Shown in pieces: positions 38,503-48,184 of a stretch of DNA of 64,000 bases (positions are counted from its first letter, which is position 1; the number at the start of each line of letters is the position of its first letter). The translations under genes were made by a program, and so were the position numbers. The stretch is from an uncultured Sulfurovum sp. (GTDB lineage Bacteria; Campylobacterota; Campylobacteria; Campylobacterales; Sulfurovaceae), in the NCBI GenBank assembly GCA_902727855.1, contig CACVAS010000105.1, positions 39,157-103,156 of the forward strand. Reading direction: 5' to 3'. Below the pieces are notes generated by a model. That model saw nothing but the letters and a program-made list of their open reading frames with translations, did no database searches and was not told the DNA's origin.

Positions 38503-39507
38503 CTAATAGGCCACCTGCATTGTAGAGCAGTGTAAGCTTCCACCTTGTTCTATGAGTTTGAGACAATTAATAGGAATAATCTCTTTATCTGGAAACAGTT
38601 TTTTAAATATCTCATGCACTATTTTATCATTATTATCACTATAGGTAGGATAAAGAAGTGCATGATTGGTAATGAGAAAATTTGCATAGGTAGATGGAAG
38701 TCTCTCATTTTGGTTATTCACTATAGCCTGTGTCATAGGTAGAGGTATGAGTGTATAGGGTTTATTTTCTACTGTACGAAATGACTTGAGTTCTTGTTCC
38801 ATAGCCTCAAGGACATGGTAGTGTTCATCATCTTTGTCATCACATTTAACATAGACTATTGTCTCTTTATTGACAAAGCGAGCCAATGTGTCAATATGTG
38901 AATCTGTGTCATCTCCTACTAAATGTCCTCTATCTAACCACAAAATACGTTGTGTTCCTAAAGTATTTTTTAACTTTTTTTCTACAGTTTCTTTGCTGAG
39001 TCCTCCGTTTCTGTTGGAGTTACATAGACATTGTGTTGTGGTTAACAGTGTGCCAGCACCATCGCTTTCTATAGAACCTCCTTCAAGCACAAAGTTTATA
39101 CTTTCTAAAGGAGTTGTTCCCATGTAACCTTTTTTGTGTAAAGATTGATTGACACTGTTGTCAAGCTTAGCATTAAACTTACCTCCCCACCCATCAAAAG
39201 TAAAGTCTAGTAATTTGTTCTGCTCATCTTCCTTGATACTAATGTAGCCATAGTCACGTATCCAAGTGTCATTGGTAGGTAGTTCAATAAATGTTAGATT
39301 ACGGGTTGAACAAAAGAGTGATGAAGTCTTCTTTTTATCTTTACAAATAATGTAAACAGCTTGGGTGTAAGCAATGGCTTGCGCTATACGTATAAAGGGG
39401 GAAAGTGCTGACTTCAATTCACCTTCTTTTGCCCAATCTGTCTCTTCATGAGGAAAGCTCATTAAGACACATTGTTGCTTTTCCCATTCTGCAGGCATGA
39501 CTCTCAT
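38503..39507 (-). CDS. aguA: Agmatine deiminase
   Basis: MPAEWEKQQCVLMSFPH...NDTWIRDYGYI...EGGSIESDGAGTLLTT...GHLVGDDTDSHIDTLARF...GGSLHCSTMQV. Confidence 0.94.
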   Translation of the reverse strand: MRVMPAEWEKQQCVLMSFPHEETDWAKEGELKSALSPFIRIAQAIAYTQAVYIICKDKKKTSSLFCSTRNLTFIELPTNDTWIRDYGYISIKEDEQNKLLDFTFDGWGGKFNAKLDNSVNQSLHKKGYMGTTPLESINFVLEGGSIESDGAGTLLTTTQCLCNSNRNGGLSKETVEKKLKNTLGTQRILWLDRGHLVGDDTDSHIDTLARFVNKETIVYVKCDDKDDEHYHVLEAMEQELKSFRTVENKPYTLIPLPMTQAIVNNQNERLPSTYANFLITNHALLYPTYSDNNDKIVHEIFKKLFPDKEIIPINCLKLIEQGGSLHCSTMQVAY

Positions 39508-39554
39508 TTTTGACCCTTTGTGACTAATGTGCAGTTTTTAGATATAATCTTTAT

Positions 39555-40559
39555 ATGGCATTTATTAAAATAAACAAACAACATTTCTATCATAATCTTA
39601 ACCAAATAGCACTTCAAACTGGCTCAGTAGATAAAATTGCTATTGTACTCAAAGACAATGCGTATGGACATGGACTAAAGACAATTGGCAAACTTGCATC
39701 AGAGTTTGGTGTTAAACATGCTGTGGTACGTACCACCAAAGAAGCGAGAGAAATTGCGTCTTTCTTTAGCACTGTATTGGTGTTGGGAGATGAAATCATC
39801 CAAGATGAAAAACTATCATTTACTATTAACTCCATAGAGGCAATAGACAAAGCAGAGGTGGGTGCACGTGTGGAACTTAAAGTAGATACAGGGATGCATC
39901 GTAACGGTATAAGCATAGATGAACTGGATGATGCACTTAAGGGCATTGAGCAAAAAGAACTGAAACTCGTGGGAGTGATGACACACTTTAGAAGCGCCGA
40001 TGAATTGAGTTCTGAATTGTTTTGGCAACAAAAAAGGTTTGCGTCTGTGTGTAAAAAAGTAAAAAAAGCAGGCTTCACAGAAGTAAGAGTACATTCACAC
40101 AATTCTGCAGCCATACTAAGAACAAAACACTTTAATGAAGATTTGGTACGTGTAGGTATAGGTGCTTACGGATACAATGAACTTCCAAGCTCCTTTGACA
40201 CCATTACTTTAAAACCAGTGATGGAGCTTTGGGTAAAGAGAGTCTCTACACGCCTGTTACAAAAAGGTGAACGCATAGGTTATGGAGGTACTTTTACAGC
40301 TTCTCACGCTATGGAGGTTTCTACCTATGACTTAGGTTATGGTGATGGCTGGTTTAGAGCAGACACTATGCAACCTTTTAAAACAGCAGAGGGTTTAGAG
40401 ATTTTAGGAAGAGTCTCGATGGATTTCATTTCACTAGAAAGTACTAAAGATGAGGTGTGCATAGTCAGTAACGCACAAGATGCTGCCAAGCAGCTAGGTA
40501 CCATCTCCTATGAAGTGACAACGGCTTTAAACCCTCACATACAAAGAGATGTAGTATAG
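39555..40559 (+). CDS. alr: Alanine racemase
   Basis: [14 protein letters not shown] (PLP lysine), [19 protein letters not shown]. Confidence 0.94.
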   Translation: MAFIKINKQHFYHNLNQIALQTGSVDKIAIVLKDNAYGHGLKTIGKLASEFGVKHAVVRTTKEAREIASFFSTVLVLGDEIIQDEKLSFTINSIEAIDKAEVGARVELKVDTGMHRNGISIDELDDALKGIEQKELKLVGVMTHFRSADELSSELFWQQKRFASVCKKVKKAGFTEVRVHSHNSAAILRTKHFNEDLVRVGIGAYGYNELPSSFDTITLKPVMELWVKRVSTRLLQKGERIGYGGTFTASHAMEVSTYDLGYGDGWFRADTMQPFKTAEGLEILGRVSMDFISLESTKDEVCIVSNAQDAAKQLGTISYEVTTALNPHIQRDVV

Positions 40560-40567
40560 GTTTTAGT

Positions 40568-41641
40568 ATGTTTAAATTTTTATTTAAAATGGTATTACTT
40601 TTGATTTTACTAGGTTCACTTGCCTTACTCTATACACGACACTATTATTTTATCCCTACGCAGATACAGCAAGACCCTTTACCAAAAGTACAAACTTTAG
40701 TTGCACAAGAGAAATATAGTGATGCTTATGAGTATTTAGATTACTTTATGCAGTTTGACTATATGAAAGATAATGAAGAGGCAAAAAAAGTTCATGAGAG
40801 TCTGAGTTTAAAACGTAACTCTTTTGAGTACAAGAAAGATAAAATACTAGAAGGCATACTCACAGGTACTAGCGATGAGTTAAGTGGGCAAGTCTCAGCC
40901 ATTGGTTCAGACTTTTTTCTTTTTGGTGACATACGTGACTTGGTGATACAAGGTAAAAACTATTTTAACAAAGAAGAGGTAGATGGTGTACTTGTTGGGC
41001 TTTCAAGTGTTGGTCTGGTGGCAAGTGCCAGTACACTTTTGAGTGCAGGTGCAACCACCGCTCCAAAAGCAGGGGTAAGTGTACTAAAGTTGGCACGTAA
41101 ACAAAAATATATGCCAAATTGGTTGGCAAAGTTTATTACCAAAGAGGCAAAAGTGGTTGCCAAAACAAAGAATATTAAGAGTGTTAAACCTCTCTTAGAG
41201 AGTGTGCAAGTACTTTACAAAAACGCAGGACTTCAAGGGAGTATGAAGTTACTTTCAAAAAGTAAAAACCTGATGCACCTTTCAACAATCTCTAAATACG
41301 CAAAACGTTTTGGAAAAGAGAGTCATGTTTTGCTAAAAACAACCAATGGAAGCATACTTAAGCATTTACCAAATGTAGGAAAATCTACGACGAAAAATAT
41401 AAAAGTTGCATCAACATTCGGTGAGGGTGGTTTAAAGTCTCTTAGTAAAGTAGGAGATAAAAATTTCATAAAAAGCATTAAAACCTATAAGAGTATTGGA
41501 AAAGTTGGATACAAAGGTGAATACCTAAACATTTTACTTAAAGGTCTGAACATGGTAAATGACATGATTTTATGGATGAGTTCACTTATTGCAGGTCTTT
41601 TTCTTGTACCATGGAGGCTTAAAAGAAGAACTTTAGCCTGA
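40568..41641 (+). CDS. Hypothetical membrane protein
   Basis: Long ORF, N-terminal TM, C-terminal TM (MILWMSSLIAGLFLVPWRLKRR). No family recognised. Confidence 0.7.
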   Translation: MFKFLFKMVLLLILLGSLALLYTRHYYFIPTQIQQDPLPKVQTLVAQEKYSDAYEYLDYFMQFDYMKDNEEAKKVHESLSLKRNSFEYKKDKILEGILTGTSDELSGQVSAIGSDFFLFGDIRDLVIQGKNYFNKEEVDGVLVGLSSVGLVASASTLLSAGATTAPKAGVSVLKLARKQKYMPNWLAKFITKEAKVVAKTKNIKSVKPLLESVQVLYKNAGLQGSMKLLSKSKNLMHLSTISKYAKRFGKESHVLLKTTNGSILKHLPNVGKSTTKNIKVASTFGEGGLKSLSKVGDKNFIKSIKTYKSIGKVGYKGEYLNILLKGLNMVNDMILWMSSLIAGLFLVPWRLKRRTLA

Positions 41642-41704
41642 TATATTATTTTTTTAAATATTAAATGATAAGATAGTGTATCTATAAACATAAAAGGAGC
41701 AAGT

Positions 41705-42106
41705 ATGAAAACGTTTGAGAATGATGATTTAGGAAAGTTGATTTTAAGACTCATGATAGGGGGTCTTATGCTTTTTCATGGTGTGGCAAAGTTACAAAAT
41801 GGTGTTGGTTTCATAGAAGATAAACTTCTGGATCATGGACTACCGACGGTCATAGCCTATGGTATCTATATCGCAGAGGTGGTGGCACCTATACTGATTA
41901 TTTTAGGTTTAAAAGTAAGACTCTCTGCATTTACTATTGTCTTTGCAATGATTGGTGCTATCTATCTGGTACATATGAACGACATTTGGACACTCTCAAG
42001 AGGTGGTGCATGGGGTATAGAAGTACAACTCATGTTTTTACTGGGTGCATTAGCCATTATGTTCCTAGGATCAGGCAAATATGTAGTGCAAGGGAAAGGC
42101 TCCTAA
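41705..42106 (+). CDS. DoxX-family membrane protein
   Basis: LGKLILRLMIGGLMLFHGVAKLQNGVGFIEDKL...GIYIAEVVAPILIILGLKVRLSA. Confidence 0.9.
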   Translation: MKTFENDDLGKLILRLMIGGLMLFHGVAKLQNGVGFIEDKLLDHGLPTVIAYGIYIAEVVAPILIILGLKVRLSAFTIVFAMIGAIYLVHMNDIWTLSRGGAWGIEVQLMFLLGALAIMFLGSGKYVVQGKGS

Positions 42107-42378
42107 GTACTATATAAATGTAAAAATAGATTAAGGTTGTCTATCGTTGTAATTGGGATGGTGAGGGGAATTAACCCCTGTACAGACATAGCTACTATTT
42201 CAGTAATACTCGGTTACACCGAACGTTACTAGCGATATAACACAATTAAAAAATATAAGTGTCAGTAGATAATGGGCGTTACTTACTGACAATTTGACTG
42301 ACAGTTGGTACTCTAGAGAATTTTTGTTAATCTCATTTACGATACAATATAGCATACTAAAAAATACGAGGATAGAGT

Positions 42379-42789
42379 ATGACAGCAATAATGAATAATA
42401 CCAGTTCATATCTTGATTTTTTTGATATTGCTCTTGATGCTTATGAAAATAAAAAAACAGATGTCTATAGAAAAATTATGACTACTTTGATTGCATCATA
42501 CAAAACACTTTTACATGATATTGAGATAGAAAATAATGATTTAGAATCTGTAGAACACCTTACTATTAGTGAAGAGGATTTAGATACTTTTTATGATGCG
42601 ATGTATAATATGGTTGATTTAATTAAACTGTTAAAAAAATATCTTGAACCTGTTAAAAATAAAGATGGTCTATTTAGCGACTTGCACCAAATAGCAGAGA
42701 AGTTACATGAAGCCATTATGCTACATATAGATATTGTTTCTACACAAGAGGTTAAAGGGATACAAAGCCGTTACGCTAAAGCCAGTTAA
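42379..42789 (+). CDS. Hypothetical protein, possible antitoxin partner of the downstream RelE-like gene
   Basis: Overlapping stop/start with 42789..43076. No family recognised. Confidence 0.6.
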   Translation: MTAIMNNTSSYLDFFDIALDAYENKKTDVYRKIMTTLIASYKTLLHDIEIENNDLESVEHLTISEEDLDTFYDAMYNMVDLIKLLKKYLEPVKNKDGLFSDLHQIAEKLHEAIMLHIDIVSTQEVKGIQSRYAKAS

Positions 42790-43076
42790 TGACTATAGAA
42801 CATTCAAAAGATTATCTTCGTACATTAAAACGCATTACAAAAAAACGTACCTTATCCTCTGCTCTTATTGATACTGCAATTGAATTGTATCTTGAAGATA
42901 AAACAGATATACGTTTACAATTTAAGCACATTACTTGTAAACGTGATAAAAATAGACATTCTATCCGTATATCTAATACACAATACAGAATTCTAATGTC
43001 AATTACTAATGATATAGCACTTTTAGTATGTATATGTGACCATGATGATTATGACTTGAGAAATAAAAATTGTTAA
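42789..43076 (+). CDS. RelE/ParE-superfamily-like toxin
   Basis: LQFKHITCKRDKNRHSIRISNTQYRILMSITNDIALLVCICDHDDYDLRNK pattern. Confidence 0.6.
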   Translation: MTIEHSKDYLRTLKRITKKRTLSSALIDTAIELYLEDKTDIRLQFKHITCKRDKNRHSIRISNTQYRILMSITNDIALLVCICDHDDYDLRNKNC

Positions 43077-43241
43077 AACAATGAAACAATTATTTACACT
43101 CCCGAGATTGCACAGATGGCAGGACATACTACTACTCAAATGATTATACAAAATTACGGAAAGTACATTAAAGGTGAACATCTAAAGATAGATAAGAGTT
43201 TGAAGTTATTTACTGACAAATCCACTGACAGTATCGCCTAA
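43077..43241 (+). pseudogene. C-terminal fragment of tyrosine recombinase/integrase
   Basis: Frame reads NNETIIYTPEIAQMAGHTTTQMIIQNYGKYIKGEHLKID... (GH..T..MI..Y box), no start or upstream catalytic residues. Confidence 0.8.
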
Positions 43242-43264
43242 ACCACGTGTTTTAGGGCTTTAAA

Positions 43265-43651
43265 TGGTGGAGATGAGGGGAATTGAACCCCTGTCCTAAA
43301 ATAGATAGAACCATGACTCTACATGCTTAGACGGTGTTGTTAAGTCTCATCTGGTTTTGTACCACACTCAAAACTTTTCCAGACCAGCTAAAATTCTCAC
43401 AATGAGGCATAGCTTCCTCAAAGCATAGTCACCAGATGTGATACCCAAATGCCGTTTATAGGCTCCGATTAAGATGACACTCCTCGGTAGGGCAGTCCTC
43501 CGCGTGAGCGGGGTTAAAGACTTACGCTACTGCGTAAGCTGGACGGTAATCTGTATTGTTTGCGTTTAAATGCGAGTGAGCCGCGTAACGGAATTGCTCA
43601 GTCCGACATGCACATAGCCCCGACTACTCCAGTCGAAACCAAGTCATCCCC
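43265..43651 (-). ncRNA. ssrA: Transfer-messenger RNA
   Basis: Reverse strand starts GGGGATGACTTGGTTTCGACTGG and ends GGGGTTCAATTCCCCTCATCTCCACCA. Tag ORF GCAAACAATACAGATTACCGTCCAGCTTACGCAGTAGCGTAA = ANNTDYRPAYAVA. Confidence 0.97.
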
Positions 43652-43751
43652 ATAGATATTGGCATAAACATAAACGTGGGGATTCTAACACTTTTACATT
43701 ATTTTGTCAATAGGCTATAATGCGATACATTATTGATAAATAGGACATGCA

Positions 43752-45080
43752 ATGACATTAACAACGAAAGTACTTGTAGCAATGGGACTGGGCATCATAG
43801 TAGGATTGACAATCAATCTTACAGGCATAGGCGTAGAAGGTAGTTTTATAGATGAGTACATAGTAGGTGGGCTTTTTTATATAGTAGGGAAGATGTTCAT
43901 CACGGCACTTAAAATGCTGGTAGTCCCTTTGGTTTTCTTTTCTCTTATTGCTGGGGTACTGGGTATTGGAGATGTCAGAAAACTAGGAAGTGTAGGGTTA
44001 AAGTCATTTGGACTTTATATGCTCACTACCGCTATAGCCATAGCCACAGCTATTGGTTTAGCAGCAGTGGTGATACCATTTTTCAGTACACCTACAGCCA
44101 GTGCTACAGCCTTTACTGGTAAAGAGGCTCCACCTATTTCAGATGTTTTGATAAACATCATTCCTAACAATGTTGTTGATGCCTTTGCATCGGGTAATAT
44201 GTTACAGATTATCTTCTTTTCAATTTTACTTGGTATTTCACTGCTTATGGTCGGTAAAAAAGCAAAAAGTTTAGCTGAAGGTGTTGAGGTGATGAATGAA
44301 GCAATGATGAACATGGTCAACATCGTTATGTCCGTTGCACCTTACGCGGTGTTTGCACTTTTAGCTAAAGCAGTTGCAGAGTTAGGGTTAGATTTACTTG
44401 CACAGTTAGCAGTGTATGTGGTGGTACTCATAGTGGCACTTTTGTTCCACTTGTTTGGTACATTGATGTTTATTTTAAAACTATTTTCAGGACTTAGCCC
44501 TAAACGCTTCTTAACGAAAATACGTGACGCGCAAGTTTTTGCTTTTTCAATGGCATCTTCCAATGCGACGATACCTGTGACTTTACGTACAGTGACAAAA
44601 CGTATGGGTGTTGACAACTCAGTTGCTTCCTTTACTGTACCCTTCGGTGCAACGATCAACATGGATGGTACAGCTATTATGCAAGGAGTGGCAACGGTAT
44701 TTATAGCCAACGTCTATGGTGTTGACTTGGGCATAAGTGGCTATCTTACTGTTATCTTGATGTCTGTACTTGCCTCCATTGGTACAGCAGGTGTACCAGG
44801 AGTAGGACTCATCATGCTCTCTATGGTATTTGTGCAAGTGGGGTTACCGGTTGAAGGCATAGGTCTTATTTTGGGTGTTGACAGACTTCTTGACATGGTA
44901 CGTACCTCTGTCAATGTCACAGGCGACGCGGTGGTTACTTGTGTAGTAGCCAAAAGTGAAGATGAGTTAGATGAAACTGTATTTACAGATGTCAATGCTG
45001 GTTTGGTAGAAGAGCTAGAAATAGACGATGCTTCCGAAGAAGCTTTGGCTGAAGTGGTGCATAAGGTGGAGAAAGGTTAA
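43752..45080 (+). CDS. Dicarboxylate/amino acid:cation (Na+ or H+) symporter (DAACS family)
   Basis: ALKMLVVPLVFFSLIAGVLGIGD...FSMASSNATIPVTL...PFGATINMDGTAIMQGVATVFIA...GTAGVPGVG. Confidence 0.95.
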   Translation: MTLTTKVLVAMGLGIIVGLTINLTGIGVEGSFIDEYIVGGLFYIVGKMFITALKMLVVPLVFFSLIAGVLGIGDVRKLGSVGLKSFGLYMLTTAIAIATAIGLAAVVIPFFSTPTASATAFTGKEAPPISDVLINIIPNNVVDAFASGNMLQIIFFSILLGISLLMVGKKAKSLAEGVEVMNEAMMNMVNIVMSVAPYAVFALLAKAVAELGLDLLAQLAVYVVVLIVALLFHLFGTLMFILKLFSGLSPKRFLTKIRDAQVFAFSMASSNATIPVTLRTVTKRMGVDNSVASFTVPFGATINMDGTAIMQGVATVFIANVYGVDLGISGYLTVILMSVLASIGTAGVPGVGLIMLSMVFVQVGLPVEGIGLILGVDRLLDMVRTSVNVTGDAVVTCVVAKSEDELDETVFTDVNAGLVEELEIDDASEEALAEVVHKVEKG

Positions 45081-45146
45081 TCAATCGTAAATCTATATAT
45101 CCTTTTTATTGTGATATAATAATCATATATAAAAAAAGGATTATAA

Positions 45147-45410
45147 ATGTTACAAATTGGTATATCTGATATAAGTAAAAATCCAGCTATTATTGATAAA
45201 CTTGATGATGTTGCAGAGATTTTAAATAAAAAGACAAAAAAAGTAAAAGGTTTATTTATCCCAAATAAGTATTTGGATGCTTTTGATGAGGTACTTAAAG
45301 AGATTGAGTATCAAAAATTTAAAGAGAGAAACAAGACCTTGAGTAAAATGTCTAGCGAAGATGATACGGTCGATGATACAGTTTTGGACGGCATAGAAGA
45401 TGCATATTAA
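45147..45410 (+). CDS. Antitoxin partner of MazF-like toxin
   Basis: Small ORF overlapping the downstream MazF/PemK gene. NPAIIDKLDDVAEILNKKTKKVKGLFIP. Confidence 0.7.
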   Translation: MLQIGISDISKNPAIIDKLDDVAEILNKKTKKVKGLFIPNKYLDAFDEVLKEIEYQKFKERNKTLSKMSSEDDTVDDTVLDGIEDAY

Positions 45411-45762
45411 AAGAGGCGAAATTTATCTAGCAAATCTAGGCAATGTCAAACATACGGATATAGGGAAGATAAGACCTGTACTTATATTTCAAAATGATAA
45501 TTTAAACCGAATGATATCTGATGGTTTGTATGCAGATGTTATAGTGATCCCTCTTAGCTCACAAATAAAAAAGAATGATTTTACAGTGCATATTAAAAAA
45601 AGAGATAGACTAGAAAAAGACAGTACTTTGTTATGTAATGCTGTCAAGATGATACATGCAAAACGACTGATGCTAGATGATGGTATTTTAACAACACTAA
45701 ACAATGTTGAGATAAAAAATGTTGAGGCTAGGGTCTCTTTGGTTTTTGGGATGGATGCTTAA
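45400..45762 (+). CDS. MazF/PemK-family toxin
   Basis: IKRGEIYLANLGNVKHTDIGKIRPVLIFQND...DVIVIPLSSQI. Confidence 0.9.
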   Translation: MHIKRGEIYLANLGNVKHTDIGKIRPVLIFQNDNLNRMISDGLYADVIVIPLSSQIKKNDFTVHIKKRDRLEKDSTLLCNAVKMIHAKRLMLDDGILTTLNNVEIKNVEARVSLVFGMDA

Positions 45763-45912
45763 GCTATAATGCTCCCTTTTTTCAAGACCAGTAAAACAAC
45801 TTTTCTTATTACATCCTCTCATGATCCAGTTTCCAACAGTTTGCCTCCTCGAAAGTCTAAATTATTGATTTATTGATAATATATATAACCCCAGTTATGC
45901 TATACTCATACC

Positions 45913-46269
45913 ATGAAAAATAAAATAAAATCTTTCTTATCTTCACAAGATGAAGTACAATTTGCCTACCTTTTTGGCTCTTATGCTAAAGGTGACCATA
46001 CAAATAAAAGTGATGTAGATATAGCAGTCTACCTTAGAGATACAAGTCTTGACAGTAGGTTAGAAGTGCATCATGCATTGGAAGTGTTGTTAAAAAAGAA
46101 AGTGGATTTAGTAGTGCTTAATGATGTGAAGAATATGTATCTTTTAGAAGCTATATTGAGAGACGGCATATTACTTAAAGATGCAGACGAACGTGCATTT
46201 TTTGAGGTAGAAAAAAACCATGCCATCATAGACTTTAAAAATTTTAAGAGATACATAGATGCAGCATAA
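45913..46269 (+). CDS. MntA-like minimal nucleotidyltransferase antitoxin
   Basis: GSYAKGDHTNKSDVDIAVY. Confidence 0.9.
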   Translation: MKNKIKSFLSSQDEVQFAYLFGSYAKGDHTNKSDVDIAVYLRDTSLDSRLEVHHALEVLLKKKVDLVVLNDVKNMYLLEAILRDGILLKDADERAFFEVEKNHAIIDFKNFKRYIDAA

Positions 46270-46669
46270 AATAGAACATAAAATGAGAAAAGTTGCTTAC
46301 TATGTGACTTTACTTGAAGAATACAAAGATGACTGTAAAAGCAGATTTGAAAAAGACCCTATGTTTGAGGGTGCATTGTTGCATTATTTATATCTGGCAA
46401 GTGATGGGTGTATTGCTATTGCAGAAATGATGTTGAAGCATAAAGGGCTTGGTTCGGCAGACAGTTATTATGAGGCTATCGATACATTGGGTGAATATGA
46501 TATATTGCCAAGAGAGTTCGCCTATGGCTTTGCTAAAATAGCATCGTTTAGAAACTTTTTAGCTCATGATTATGAAAAGATAGATTACATTGTTATATGT
46601 GAAGAAGCATTAGAAAAACTAGAAGATATAAAGATATATCTTGGGTACATACAAAACAAGCTAGCCTAG
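46259..46669 (+). CDS. HepT-like toxin (DUF86)
   Basis: FAKIASFRNFLAHDYEKID. Overlaps the nucleotidyltransferase gene. Confidence 0.9.
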   Translation: MQHKIEHKMRKVAYYVTLLEEYKDDCKSRFEKDPMFEGALLHYLYLASDGCIAIAEMMLKHKGLGSADSYYEAIDTLGEYDILPREFAYGFAKIASFRNFLAHDYEKIDYIVICEEALEKLEDIKIYLGYIQNKLA

Positions 46670-46672
46670 GAG

Positions 46673-48184
46673 CTAAACTCCCAAGCTCTCCACCAATTTT
46701 GCAGCAGAGCCAGCCTTAGCATTATGAGGTTGATACAAATAGTTATGTACTTTTTGGGGTATCTCTTCGGGGATTGTAAGTGCTTCGAACTCCTCTTTGG
46801 CGGACTGTTTGGCTTTAAATAGGGCCATTTGCACACGGCTGTAAAAATTGGCTGCACCTTCACCTGATGTTTCAACGCTCAAGAAGTTTGCTGAAGGAAA
46901 ACGGTTAGTGACTAATGACTGTACACCATCACTTACTGCAGAGCTTGGCATACATCCAAAAGGCTTCACAGAGATAGTTAAGTGTGAAAGATTGTCTTTG
47001 ACTGACTCGATGAGATGGGCTACTTCTAGGTGACCTTCGCCTCCTTCACAGTCAAGGGTATAGTATTCCTCACTAAGGGCTGCTAGTTTCTCCATATTTG
47101 GTATTTCATAGTCATGTAAACCTATGGCTTTGGCATAGATGCCAAAATGGGTTTTGACAGCAACTTTCGCTAGTTTAATGAGCACTCTACTTTTAACAGT
47201 GGAAAAGTCCACTTTTTTGTCAGTTTCAACTTCTAGTGTTTCTTTTTTAAGTAGTTTTCGTTCTGCTTCCCAGATGCTCAGCATTAAGCGGTTCATGACA
47301 GGTTGAGGGATACACTCAGCACCTTCAGATTCTAAAAACCTATGGAGGTTGTAGTTACCATCACCCTCTGTCATCGCTGCCCAAAACTCACCCATGACTA
47401 AGACTTTCGCTTTTGGTTGTAGACGATTGAGCTTTACATTTGCGAGTATTTTACGACAATTCCAAAGCGTTTTTGTAAGGTTTCTCTTCTCTTCAAAAGC
47501 CTTGGAGATAAGCAGACGACAAGACTCCATTGCTTTGTCTACAGAACCAGTTTTTACCTCGTAAGGGCGCATTTTGTAGCCTAGTAGGTTTATAATGTCA
47601 CCAATAATAATCGCTTTTACCAGGGTAACAAAAAATTTAGGAGAAAGATTTAAAATTTGTTCCATTTCATCGTCACCTTGAAAAATACCCTTATCATGTT
47701 CAAAAGAGGTAATACGAAAGCCATCAAAACCTGCATCACGTAGAGCTTTTTTATATTCAGTAATGTACATACCAAATCGACAAGGCCCACAACCACCAGC
47801 AGTGAGAAAGACATATTTGGAGACTATCTCTTTTTCTGACAAACCCTGTTCATCACGAAGTTTTTGTAGATAGTTTACTAGGTTTCCAACGGTAAAATAT
47901 GTTGGGTTACACTGCCCTCTGTTGCCAAATGCCTTACCTGTTTGAAAAGATTCAAAATTAGGATTGGGTAAGGCGACAAAATTTTCACCTATGGAAGCTA
48001 GGGCGCTTTCTATGAGTTTGTCTTGTAAAATGGTGAGACCACCTACAAGCATAATGGTTTCACTTTTGGGTACATAAGTGATAGTCTCTTTTGGGGCGTC
48101 ATGCCATTGGGTTGCTGTTTGTCCTATGAAACTTAAATCACCATTTTTGTCTGACATTTTTACGGTACTGCATGCTGCACTCAT
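46673..48184 (-). CDS. 2-hydroxyacyl-CoA dehydratase-family protein (BcrB/C, HgdB-like)
   Basis: FLTAGGCGPCRFGMYITEYKKALRDAGFDGFRI...VLVMGEFWAAMTEGDGNYNLHRFLESEGAECI. Overlaps the activase gene. Confidence 0.85.
   Translation of the reverse strand: MSAACSTVKMSDKNGDLSFIGQTATQWHDAPKETITYVPKSETIMLVGGLTILQDKLIESALASIGENFVALPNPNFESFQTGKAFGNRGQCNPTYFTVGNLVNYLQKLRDEQGLSEKEIVSKYVFLTAGGCGPCRFGMYITEYKKALRDAGFDGFRITSFEHDKGIFQGDDEMEQILNLSPKFFVTLVKAIIIGDIINLLGYKMRPYEVKTGSVDKAMESCRLLISKAFEEKRNLTKTLWNCRKILANVKLNRLQPKAKVLVMGEFWAAMTEGDGNYNLHRFLESEGAECIPQPVMNRLMLSIWEAERKLLKKETLEVETDKKVDFSTVKSRVLIKLAKVAVKTHFGIYAKAIGLHDYEIPNMEKLAALSEEYYTLDCEGGEGHLEVAHLIESVKDNLSHLTISVKPFGCMPSSAVSDGVQSLVTNRFPSANFLSVETSGEGAANFYSRVQMALFKAKQSAKEEFEALTIPEEIPQKVHNYLYQPHNAKAGSAAKLVESLGV

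Larger units (their letters stand above)
42158..43292. mobile_element. Degenerate genomic-island remnant at the ssrA 3' end
   Basis: Degenerate copy of the ssrA 3' end (ATGGTGAGGGGAATTAACCCCTGT) at 42158-42181, integrase C-terminal fragment next to ssrA, TA-like gene pair between. Confidence 0.65.

Noticed and set aside
42200-42409. Minus-strand 69-aa ORF upstream of the TA-like pair
   Set aside because: Overlaps the att-like remnant and the promoter region of 42379; no family resemblance.
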